Below the pieces are notes generated by a model, which saw nothing but the letters and a program-made list of their open reading frames with translations, had not been told where the DNA came from and searched no databases. 8,111 bases of DNA from Rubrobacter sp. (GTDB taxonomy: Bacteria; Actinomycetota; Rubrobacteria; Rubrobacterales; Rubrobacteraceae): positions 1-8,111 of the forward strand of contig JADDPU010000550.1 of NCBI GenBank assembly GCA_016781725.1, read 5' to 3'. Below are positions 1-6,001 of this stretch, piece by piece. The first letter of the stretch is position 1. Each line of letters opens with the position of its first letter. The position numbers were made by a program, and so were the translations under genes.

Positions 1-23
1 CACCTCTCGCCTGAACCGATTCC

Positions 24-470
24 TTACAGGGGACCCGATACGAGCATGCCGGGAAGTAGCGTGAAACCGGAGCGGGATGCCGCGGCCCTCAGGCGTTCGT
101 CGAGACAGACGAAAGGGCGTCCTCGGGGCTCGGAACCGCACCAGATCAGGGCTGAGGCGAGCTGGAGGGCGTCGGCCGCCCGCAGCGGGTGGGCGGCGAG
201 GGTCTGTTCGGCGACGGCGCGCAGCAGGCTAGAGGGTTGGATCTCCGTCCAGCTTCCAGACAGATCGCTCAGGAGATCCCGGGCCGCCGCCTCTCCTTCC
301 GGGTCAAGCGAGCCTTCCCTGGCGCGGCGCGAGATCGCCGAGACGCACTCGACGCGCGTCGCCCACCAGACTACGATCCCTTCGCCTTCTTCGAGAAATT
401 TACGGGCGTCGTCCGAGAGCGGTTCCCGCGAGATGAGGGGCATAATCGCCGACGTGTCCCAGAACCTCAC
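24..470 (-). CDS. vapC: PIN-domain ribonuclease toxin, VapC family
   Basis: This is the toxin of a type II toxin-antitoxin pair. VapC proteins are Mg2+-dependent endoribonucleases that cut tRNA or rRNA when their antitoxin is lost. The 148 residues span one PIN domain with its acidic residues in the expected order: D5 in FWDTSA, E41 in RVECVSA, D100 in RAADALQLA and D124 in VCLDERL. The length is usual for the family and nothing looks truncated. The start is GTG at 470, three bases after the antitoxin stop. An ATG overlapping that stop is in another frame and cannot serve, so translation is probably coupled to the antitoxin. The target RNA cannot be read from sequence. The family call is firm; the symbol is generic. 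Confidence 0.9.
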   Translation of the reverse strand: MRFWDTSAIMPLISREPLSDDARKFLEEGEGIVVWWATRVECVSAISRRAREGSLDPEGEAAARDLLSDLSGSWTEIQPSSLLRAVAEQTLAAHPLRAADALQLASALIWCGSEPRGRPFVCLDERLRAAASRSGFTLLPGMLVSGPL

Positions 471-473
471 CGC

Positions 474-779
474 TCATGGACCTTCTTCTCGCTCCTCCAG
501 TACGGCTCTCCTCAAGAGCCCCGCCGGATCGGCCGGACGCTCCTTCTCGAAGAACCCCTCGGGCAACCTGCCGGAGCCGAGCCGTATGAGCCCCTCTCTC
601 TCCATGGTCCGAAGCCGTGCCCTCTCCACCGTGTCGTCCAGACCGGCTCCGCCGCCGACCGGGACGAGCCGGGCGACGGGTTTACCCCTGTCCGTCACCA
701 GAACCTCTTCCCCCGCCTTGACCCGCTGGAGATACTCGCTCAGCCTCGCCTTTAACTCCGCCACACCAGCCGATCGCAT
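474..779 (-). CDS. vapB: Phd/YefM-type antitoxin of the vapBC pair
   Basis: This is the antitoxin partner of the adjoining PIN toxin; such proteins bind and block the toxin and repress their own promoter. Residues 1-45 have the Phd/YefM fold pattern: an N-terminal AELKARLSEYLQRVKAGEE helix region followed by VLVTDRGKPVARLVP, the strand that closes the DNA-binding dimer. The C-terminal half (about residues 50-101) is charged and arginine/glutamate rich, as expected for a toxin-wrapping tail that folds on binding. It is 101 residues long, usual for the family. The ATG at 779 is preceded by AAGGAG at a 7-nt spacing. A palindrome just upstream (797-819) is the likely autoregulatory operator. A Phd-type antitoxin paired with a PIN toxin is common, so vapB is used here in the functional sense. 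Confidence 0.88.
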   Translation of the reverse strand: MRSAGVAELKARLSEYLQRVKAGEEVLVTDRGKPVARLVPVGGGAGLDDTVERARLRTMEREGLIRLGSGRLPEGFFEKERPADPAGLLRRAVLEEREEGP

Positions 780-796
780 CGGACCACTCCTTGCTC

Positions 797-819
797 TACC
801 TGACTATTATGGTCAAGTA
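797..819 (-). promoter_or_regulatory. Candidate vapBC operator and promoter
   Basis: An inverted repeat lies 17-40 bases upstream of the antitoxin start: arm TACCTGAC (797-804), spacer TATTATG, arm GTCAAGTA (812-819). Seven of eight positions pair, and the arms are 15 bp apart start to start. Read on the minus strand, the repeat overlaps two possible -10 hexamers, TATACT (821-816) and CATAAT (811-806). Neither has a recognisable -35 box 17 bp upstream. A palindrome over the -10 is the standard layout for autorepression by a Phd-type antitoxin. The palindrome is seen directly; its role is inferred. Confidence 0.55.
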
Positions 820-824
820 TAACG

Positions 825-843
825 CGCCCGGCTTTCGCGGGCG
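825..843 (-). terminator. Weak hairpin between the GNAT gene and vapB
   Basis: CGCCCG (825-830) and CGGGCG (838-843) form a perfect 6-bp GC stem with a 7-nt loop, located after the GNAT stop and before the vapB promoter. On the minus strand it is followed by CGTTATACTT, which is only mildly U-rich. It could end the acetyltransferase transcript, but it is not a textbook rho-independent terminator. The rest of 844-922 holds nothing I recognise. Confidence 0.3.
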
Positions 844-922
844 GGATGTACGTCCGCTTTGCGGTTGTGCTGGCCGGGCTCCGGGGATGGTCGCTCTACT
901 GTCGCCGGTGGGCGGGCGCGCA

Positions 923-1744
923 CTACTGCGGGGCTTCGCGCCACTCGTAGAGCCCGATCCGGCAGCGCTCCTCGAAACCGAGCCGACTGTAGACCGGGTA
1001 GCCCATCTCCGAAGAACCGAGCACCCCGCTCCGGTAGCCGAGGTCCCGCGCCTCCAGCAGCGGCGCCAGGGTGATGGCGGCCCCGATCCCACGCCGCCTG
1101 GCGCGCTCCACTGTGAAGACGAAGTAGGCTCCCGCGACCCCCGAGCCGAGGTACAGCGTCGCCGTCGCGACCGGCTCTCCGCCAAGCCTCCCGAGGTAGT
1201 GCCGTAGTGGACCCTCGTCGCCGAGGCCGAGCCTGCGGTACATCTCCCCGACCCACCTCGCCTCTACAGGCCCTTCCCCGAAGCCAGACCCGAGCGTCTC
1301 TACCCACGCCGCGAGGCCTTCCTCGCTTCGCACCCGCTCCACGGCGAAGCCGTCCGGGACCGCCACCTCCTCGGGCAACGCCGCGAGGTCGGCCGCCATC
1401 CCAATATCGTCGCCGCCGTACTCGAAGCCGTGGGCCACGAGCCGCTCCCCGAGGTCCGGCGGGCGCATCGAGGGCCCTAAGTGCCAGGAGCCGGGAACAC
1501 CGTGCTCGCGCATCCGCCCCAGCGAAGCCTCGATCTCCTCGTCCGCGCCCTCAGGGGTGAGCTCCGCACCCACGACGGCGTTGTGGTAGTCGATGGGGCA
1601 GTTCCCGATGGTCCACCGCACCCGCCCGTCGTCGCGCAACTCCGCCCCCGCCGCGCGCCCGAGCGCCAGCAGGAACTCGGCAGCGTTCTCCTCTATCGCC
1701 CGGACCAAAGCCGGCTCCGAGGGATCTCGCAAGATACCAGCCAC
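923..1744 (-). CDS. GNAT-family N-acetyltransferase
   Basis: A predicted acetyl-CoA-dependent acetyltransferase of 273 residues, long enough to hold two GNAT-like halves. The C-terminal half (about 185-270) carries the recognisable fold. GGEPVATATLYL is the strand pair before motif A. The acetyl-CoA pyrophosphate loop follows as R216-R-R-G219-I-G221. GYPVYSRLGFEE (248-260) is the usual C-terminal strand-helix with a tyrosine positioned as possible general acid. The N-terminal half (about 1-120) resembles a degenerate GNAT repeat with a WHLGPSMRPPDLGERL segment but no CoA loop. The GTG start at 1744 has AGGAG six bases upstream. It lies 79 nt downstream of the M42 peptidase gene on the same strand, so co-transcription is possible. 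The substrate is unknown; the neighbours do not reveal it. Confidence 0.85.
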   Translation of the reverse strand: MAGILRDPSEPALVRAIEENAAEFLLALGRAAGAELRDDGRVRWTIGNCPIDYHNAVVGAELTPEGADEEIEASLGRMREHGVPGSWHLGPSMRPPDLGERLVAHGFEYGGDDIGMAADLAALPEEVAVPDGFAVERVRSEEGLAAWVETLGSGFGEGPVEARWVGEMYRRLGLGDEGPLRHYLGRLGGEPVATATLYLGSGVAGAYFVFTVERARRRGIGAAITLAPLLEARDLGYRSGVLGSSEMGYPVYSRLGFEERCRIGLYEWREAPQ

Positions 1745-1785
1745 CTCCCTCTCCTACCTTACCCGCTCTGCCGCTGCGCCCCTCC

Positions 1786-1807
1786 GCCCGAATTACCGCG
1801 TTCGGGC
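1786..1807 (-). terminator. Perfect 7-bp stem-loop downstream of the M42 peptidase gene
   Basis: GCCCGAA (1786-1792) pairs perfectly with TTCGGGC (1801-1807) around an 8-nt loop, 17 bases beyond the peptidase stop codon. On the minus strand no U-run follows; the next bases are GGAGGGGCG. It may be a partial or factor-assisted terminator, or an mRNA 3'-end stabiliser. The pairing is clear and the function is a guess. Confidence 0.35.
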
Positions 1808-1823
1808 TCGCTCCAGAAGCGCC

Positions 1824-2873
1824 TCAGAGGGCGTAGTCGCCGGTGTGGGCCTCTTCGAGGTAGCGGGCGAGGAGGTCGATGGCCGCCTGGACGTCCGAGG
1901 CGTCGACCATCTCGTTGGGGGTGTGGACGTAGCGGCACGGAATGGAGAGGGTGATGGCGGGGATGCCGCCGTGCAGGCGCTGGACGCCGCCGGCGTCGGT
2001 GCCGCCGAAGGGTAGGATCTCCATCTGGTGGGGGATGCCCTCGCGCTCGGCGATGCTGCGGAAGTGCTCGACGAGCTTGGGGTGGGAGATCGAGTAGCCG
2101 TCCATGATCTTGAGCGCGGCGCCCTTGCCGAGAGCGGTGATCTCGTTCTCGTTCCCCCCGCCCGGCACGTCTATGGCGAGCGTGACGTCGAGCGCGACGA
2201 CTACGGTCGGCTTCAGGGCCGAGCCGCTGGCCTCGGCACCGCGCAGGCCGACCTCCTCCTGGGAGGTCGCGACCGCGAAGACCGTGGCCTCGTGGTCGCC
2301 CATGGCCCGCAGAGCCTCGAGCATGACGAAGACGCCGATGCGGTCGTCCATCGCCTTGCCTATGTACCTGCCGCCGACCTTCTCGAGGGTCCGGTCCATC
2401 ACCGCGTAGTCGCCAATGCGCACCTTCTCCTTGACCACTTCGGCGGGCATGCCGAGGTCGACGAAGAACTCGTCCACCTTCGGGGGCTTGTTGTCCTCCT
2501 CGGTCGCCACGTGCGGGGGCTTGCGCTGGGGCTGGAGCGCGCCCCGCAGCGTCTCGCCGCTCGCGGTAGTGACGAGGACGCGCTGGGAGACCATGTTCAT
2601 AGGGAAGTGCCCGCCGAGGGTCTGCAGCCTCAGGAAGCCCTTGTCGTCTATGTACTTGACGAGGAAGCCGATCTCGTCGGTGTGCCCGGCGACCATCACG
2701 CGCACGTCGCCGTTGCCGCGCTTGGTGCCTATGACGCTGCCCAAAGGGTCGGTATGGACCTCGTCGGTCAGGGCGGCGAGCTCTTCGCGCGCGATCTCGC
2801 GCTGCTGCTCCTCGCGGCCCGGAACGCCGGGCGTCTCTATCAGCCTCTTCAGTAGTGCTTCGTTGAGCGCCAT
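1824..2873 (-). CDS. M42-family metallo-aminopeptidase (glutamyl/leucyl aminopeptidase type)
   Basis: A cytoplasmic dinuclear-metal aminopeptidase of the TET type, which forms large self-compartmentalised dodecamers that trim peptides released by proteases. Counting from ATG 2873 (349 residues, a normal length), all M42 active-site residues are present. H64 and D66 lie in AGHTDEIG. D176-D177 in AMDDRIG contain the bridging Asp. E206-E207 in SQEEVGLRGA supply the catalytic base and a metal ligand. D229 is in VALDV, and H317 is in YVHTPNEMVD near the C-terminus. Start choice: ATG 2873 has AAGGGAG five bases upstream and leads straight into the conserved N-terminus. An in-frame ATG at 2903 would add ten residues and lies at the predicted transcription start, so a leaderless longer form is not excluded. 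Some M42 members are annotated as endoglucanases; peptidase is far more likely. Confidence 0.92.
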   Translation of the reverse strand: MALNEALLKRLIETPGVPGREEQQREIAREELAALTDEVHTDPLGSVIGTKRGNGDVRVMVAGHTDEIGFLVKYIDDKGFLRLQTLGGHFPMNMVSQRVLVTTASGETLRGALQPQRKPPHVATEEDNKPPKVDEFFVDLGMPAEVVKEKVRIGDYAVMDRTLEKVGGRYIGKAMDDRIGVFVMLEALRAMGDHEATVFAVATSQEEVGLRGAEASGSALKPTVVVALDVTLAIDVPGGGNENEITALGKGAALKIMDGYSISHPKLVEHFRSIAEREGIPHQMEILPFGGTDAGGVQRLHGGIPAITLSIPCRYVHTPNEMVDASDVQAAIDLLARYLEEAHTGDYAL

Positions 2874-2885
2874 TGATCTCCCTTT

Positions 2886-2922
2886 CCGTTGCGACGGGTG
2901 CATCGGGGGAGCCTAGCAACGG
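2886..2922. repeat. Perfect inverted repeat flanking the M42 promoter -10 region
   Basis: CCGTTGC (2886-2892) and GCAACGG (2916-2922) are perfect 7-bp reverse complements with a 23-bp spacer. The arms are 30 bp apart start to start, about three helical turns, so both lie on one face of the DNA. On the minus strand one arm abuts the -10 hexamer upstream and the other sits between the predicted transcription start and the ribosome binding site. A regulator-binding site is the simplest reading. An mRNA hairpin is unlikely because one arm is upstream of the predicted start. Confidence 0.4.
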
Positions 2923-2938
2923 CGCGGTGGCGCGTCAA
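2903..2938 (-). promoter_or_regulatory. Promoter of the M42 peptidase gene
   Basis: On the minus strand, TTGACG (2938-2933) matches the -35 consensus at five of six positions. It is followed after exactly 17 bp by TAGGCT (2915-2910), an actinobacterial-style TAnnnT -10 box. Transcription should start near 2903, giving a leader of about 30 nt ahead of ATG 2873 with its AAGGGAG site. The spacing and the position just upstream of a gene make this one of the two best promoters in the window. Confidence 0.6.
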
Positions 2939-2961
2939 AGGGCGACTTCTTCTTGGGGCCG

Positions 2962-3747
2962 CTACTCGCTCGTCTGCTCTTCGAGGCGCCTGGCCTCGAG
3001 CATCTTGCCCGAGAGGTAGAGGCTCAGGCCGAAGTAGTAGAAGAGGTAGAGGACTGAGAAGCCCAGGATCAGGGGGTCAGGGTCGGGCATCTGCCAGAGT
3101 ATCGCGGCGTAGCTCAACAGCCAGAGGGCGCTCAGGGTGAGCGAGAGCTTGCGGAAGGCCACAGTGCGCGTGGGGTACACGTAACGGATGGGCACGAAGA
3201 TCAAAAAGGAGCAAGCGACGAGCAGGACGGCCAGGGCCCGCGGGCCCGGCTCGAACACGATGGCGTAGAACGCTATGACGTTGAAGTAGCTCGGGAAGCC
3301 CAGGAAGTAGTGGTCCTCGGTCTTGGCGTCCACGCGGCAGAACTGGTAGCTCGAGGCTAAGAGCGGCAGCGCGGCCAGGACGATGCCGGCGTTGCCAGCG
3401 GGCAGGTACCCCTCGCTCCAAAGGAGGACCATCGGGACGAAGACGTAGGTCATGTAGTCCACGATGTTGTCGAGGAGCGCCCCGTCGAAGAACGGGAGCG
3501 CCTCGCTGACCCGGAAACGGCGGGCCAGGAGGCCGTCCGTGCTGTCGATGAGGAGCGAGACCAGCATCAGCCAGAGCGCCTTTACGGCCTCCCCCTGGAA
3601 GGCGGCGACCAGCATCAGGAGCGCCAGCACGGCCCCGCTGGCCGTGTAAAGGTGCACAGCCACCGCTTTCAACCTGAACCAGGAGGGCGTCTCCGCGTTG
3701 CCCGATTCGGTCTCCTCGACGACTGGTTCGTTCATCCTCTCCGCCAC
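2962..3747 (-). CDS. pcs: CDP-alcohol phosphatidyltransferase, probably phosphatidylcholine synthase
   Basis: A polytopic membrane enzyme of 261 residues with about eight hydrophobic segments from residue 35 to 248. The CDP-alcohol phosphotransferase motif is complete: D68-S-T-D71-G-L-L-A-R76, then twelve residues, G89, D93 and D97. Most family members (PgsA, PssA) have eight residues between Arg and Gly. The twelve-residue spacing is the form described for phosphatidylcholine synthase, which condenses CDP-diacylglycerol with choline directly. FLGFPSYFNVIAFY (148-161) also resembles that subfamily. The start is uncertain: GTG 3747 has GGAGGAGG immediately before it, while in-frame ATG 3735 would place that site 12 nt away. 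TATCAT (3775-3770) could be a -10, but I see no -35. The gene begins 45 nt after the ATPase stop and may share its transcript. Another CDP-alcohol specificity remains possible. Confidence 0.8.
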   Translation of the reverse strand: MAERMNEPVVEETESGNAETPSWFRLKAVAVHLYTASGAVLALLMLVAAFQGEAVKALWLMLVSLLIDSTDGLLARRFRVSEALPFFDGALLDNIVDYMTYVFVPMVLLWSEGYLPAGNAGIVLAALPLLASSYQFCRVDAKTEDHYFLGFPSYFNVIAFYAIVFEPGPRALAVLLVACSFLIFVPIRYVYPTRTVAFRKLSLTLSALWLLSYAAILWQMPDPDPLILGFSVLYLFYYFGLSLYLSGKMLEARRLEEQTSE

Positions 3748-3792
3748 CCTCCTCCGCGCACGATGCCTAATGATAACAGCACGCGAGCACTT

Positions 3793-5487
3793 CTACGTAT
3801 CCGGGACCACCCGAATTGACCGGATGCGGTTTATAGCTGCCGCCACCTCCTGCGCCCGCGGCAGGCTCATCTCGCCGGGGTGCCCCCGGAAGCCACCCAG
3901 CTCGCCGAGGCCCCCCTTCGACACGGTGGCCAGCGCCTCCTCGACCAAGCCCCGCATCTCGCGTACCCCACCGGCCGCGACGAACCGCCCGATGAGGCGT
4001 GCCACGGCCTCCGTCTGGCCGGCCTCGGCGAGCTGCTCGACAGAGGAGAGGTCTACCCGCTCCCGGCCGAGCTCGACCGCGTGAAGTCCCCTGCTACGGG
4101 CCGTCTCCCTGCCCCGTCCGCCGCGGCCGAGGTCGACGGAGGAGGCCAGGATGCGGCGTCCTCTGGGCGGGCGTACCGCCCGCTCCGCGAGCGGGGCGCG
4201 GGGCGGGAAGACGCGTGTGACCTCGTGCGCCCGCGGGGTAGCGTCCGAAGGCGCATAGTCTTCCAGGAGGATCACGCGGTCAGCCACGTCGAGGTAGTCG
4301 CCGACCCCGCCGACTACCACCACCGTCGAGACGCCCAGGGAGCGGTGCAGCGGGCGTACCAGGTCAATAAACGGGGAGATGGGCTCCCTTCTCACCAGCT
4401 CGCGCATCCTTTCGTCCCGGATCATGAAGTTAGTAGCGCTCGTGTCCTCATCCACCAGGAGGAGCGAGGTCCCGACCTCTAGCGCCTCCGCGATGTTCGC
4501 CGCCTGGGAGGTCGAGCCGGAGGCATTCGGCGTCGAGAAATCCTCGGTACTCCGGCCGCCGGGAAGTTCACCGATCATGGCCGAGATGTCCACCCCCGAG
4601 ATGCTCCTCCCGTCCTCGGCCCTGACCTTCACAGCGTCCCCCCGCGCCACCACGTACTCCCTTCCGTCCCCTGGCACGTGGTCGTAGACGCCCCACGAGA
4701 GAGCCGAGAGCAGGGTGCTCTTCCCGTGGAACCCGCCCCCCGCAACGAGCGTAACCCCCTCAGGTATCCCCATCCCCGAGAGAGAGCCCCGGTTCGGGAG
4801 GTCTAGCGCCACCCTGAACTCCTCCGGGCTCTCGAAAGGCACGGCGCCCTCCCGCAAGGGCCTGTCGCTCGCCCCGCTCTCTCGCGGTAGCACCGCCCCG
4901 TCGGCGACGAACGCGACCAGGCCGAGCCCGGGCAAGAGTCCCCGCAGGTACCGCGCGTCCTCGACGGTCTCGACGTGCCCGCGGGCCTGACCTTCTCGCA
5001 CGCCTTCCGGCGTGAGCGACCGGCGCGCCACCTCGGGCAGCTCCTCGAGCAGCACGGTGCGGGCCGCGCGGGCGTCGACGGTCCGGCCGCGGGCGGGGAG
5101 TCCTACGGCCAAGCGGGCCTCGACGTAGTCTGGTTTTACGACCATCGCGGTGCGGGGGAGGACGACCTGGGAGGGGCGCTGGACCTCCACGCGCCCGCTC
5201 CCGCCCGAGCCCCTGCTCCCGCGCACGACCCCGCGGATCGCCTCCTCCACCCGCCGCGTCAAAAAGTCCTCGAAGGCGACCCGGCGCACGGGGTTCTCGA
5301 ATAGATCCGGAGCGAAGCCGTTCTCCTCTGTCCGAAGCCGGACGAGGGAAGGCGGGGCGAACGGGTCGCGCTGCACCCTGTCGACAAAGAGGGTGAAACT
5401 GCCGAGGTCGTAGGAGCCGGCGAGGTCCCTGTAGGCCCCGTAACCCTTGCGGTCTATGCGGTCGAGCGTCGCTTGGAGTCGTCGCAC
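3793..5487 (-). CDS. ABC-class P-loop ATPase of the PF09818/COG3044 type, function unknown
   Basis: A soluble 564-residue ATPase with no membrane segments, so not a transporter subunit. The N-terminal part (1-235) contains the family's Gly/Ser-rich RGSRGSGGSG loop at 90-99. The nucleotide-binding core follows. Walker A is G250-G-G-F-H-G-K256-S-T; a signature-like STPNASGSTSQ lies at 318-328; Walker B is SLLLVDEDTSATNF at 341-354, with D346 and E347. After it come VGGVGDYLDVADRV and a basic, Arg-rich stretch (438-465). Length and motif order match the family; its structurally studied trypanosome relative MRB1590 binds RNA. The bacterial role is not established. GTG 5487 follows the relE stop by three bases, and its GAGGA site lies within the last relE codons, suggesting translational coupling. 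pcs follows 45 nt later. The family call is confident; no cellular function should be assumed. Confidence 0.88.
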   Translation of the reverse strand: MRRLQATLDRIDRKGYGAYRDLAGSYDLGSFTLFVDRVQRDPFAPPSLVRLRTEENGFAPDLFENPVRRVAFEDFLTRRVEEAIRGVVRGSRGSGGSGRVEVQRPSQVVLPRTAMVVKPDYVEARLAVGLPARGRTVDARAARTVLLEELPEVARRSLTPEGVREGQARGHVETVEDARYLRGLLPGLGLVAFVADGAVLPRESGASDRPLREGAVPFESPEEFRVALDLPNRGSLSGMGIPEGVTLVAGGGFHGKSTLLSALSWGVYDHVPGDGREYVVARGDAVKVRAEDGRSISGVDISAMIGELPGGRSTEDFSTPNASGSTSQAANIAEALEVGTSLLLVDEDTSATNFMIRDERMRELVRREPISPFIDLVRPLHRSLGVSTVVVVGGVGDYLDVADRVILLEDYAPSDATPRAHEVTRVFPPRAPLAERAVRPPRGRRILASSVDLGRGGRGRETARSRGLHAVELGRERVDLSSVEQLAEAGQTEAVARLIGRFVAAGGVREMRGLVEEALATVSKGGLGELGGFRGHPGEMSLPRAQEVAAAINRIRSIRVVPDT

Positions 5488-5490
5488 TTC

Positions 5491-5751
5491 TTATCCTCGG
5501 CGGTAGACGTCTCGCCGATGTCCGACAGCGAGTATCGTAACGACCAGGGCTTCATCGTCCACTTCGTATATAGCTCTGTAATCGCCGACCCGGAGGCGGT
5601 ATCCGGGTTGGCCTCGCAGGCTCCGGGTTCCTCGCGGTCGAGGGTCATCGGCCAGCCCGAACACGGCCTCGATGATTCTCTGCCGGTCCTCCCGCCGGAT
5701 CTTATCGAGTTGTCTTTGGGCTTTACGTCTGATAAGGACCCGGTAGGCCAT
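5491..5751 (-). CDS. relE: RelE/ParE-superfamily mRNA interferase toxin
   Basis: An 86-residue RelE-fold toxin; relatives cleave mRNA in the ribosomal A site. The basic residues typical of active RelE are in place: R52 and R54 in YRLRVGDYR, R59, then H78-R79-R80-D81-V-Y83 near the C-terminus. MAYRVLIRRKAQRQLDKI is the usual opening strand and helix. ATG 5751 shares its A with the TGA stop of the antitoxin gene, the classic TGATG coupling. A TTG three bases earlier is a poorer start. The stop at 5493-5491 sits three bases before the ATPase GTG, and the last codons carry that gene's ribosome binding site. Function is inferred from family. Confidence 0.9.
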   Translation of the reverse strand: MAYRVLIRRKAQRQLDKIRREDRQRIIEAVFGLADDPRPRGTRSLRGQPGYRLRVGDYRAIYEVDDEALVVTILAVGHRRDVYRRG

Positions 5752-5972
5752 CAAGAGCCGTCTTTCGGAACCCTTCCTTCTTCGATCTCCCTGACGGCTT
5801 GCTCTAAGGGGATCACCTCGTCCTCCCCACGCTCAATCTCGGCCTTGGCCTCGTCGTAGAGCCTGATGTCTTCGAGATCCTCGAGGGCCTCGACCATACG
5901 CTCGTACTCTTCCACGGGCAGGATGACGCCCACGCGCTTGCCGTTTTCGTCCACTATGTAACGGGCTTCCAT
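5751..5972 (-). CDS. relB: RelB/Phd-like antitoxin
   Basis: A 73-residue acidic protein encoded directly upstream of the RelE toxin. The short N-terminal RYIVDENGKRVGVILPVEEY segment is the beta-strand portion of Phd/YefM-like antitoxins. The rest (about 22-73) is a Glu/Asp-rich helix expected to wrap the toxin. It lacks a full N-terminal DNA-binding region, so autoregulation may be weak or absent. ATG 5972 is preceded by a perfect AGGAGG with 7-nt spacing, the strongest ribosome binding site in the window and consistent with making antitoxin in excess of toxin. The gene starts 29 nt after the trpS stop with no visible promoter of its own in the gap. Confidence 0.85.
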   Translation of the reverse strand: MEARYIVDENGKRVGVILPVEEYERMVEALEDLEDIRLYDEAKAEIERGEDEVIPLEQAVREIEEGRVPKDGS

Positions 5973-6001
5973 CGGTCTGCCTCCTCTTGGAAAACGCTCC
6001 G

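Noticed and set aside
46..822. Plus-strand frame opposite vapBC
   Set aside because: It is Ser/Arg/Pro rich antisense of two recognisable toxin-antitoxin genes and runs through their operator.
2028..2855. Plus-strand open frame of about 275 codons opposite the M42 gene
   Set aside because: It is a shadow of the peptidase gene; there is no ribosome binding site or recognisable protein features.
1759..2919. Minus-strand frame of 386 codons overlapping the M42 gene in another frame
   Set aside because: The translation is an Arg/Pro/Gly-rich frame-shift image of the peptidase, with no motifs.
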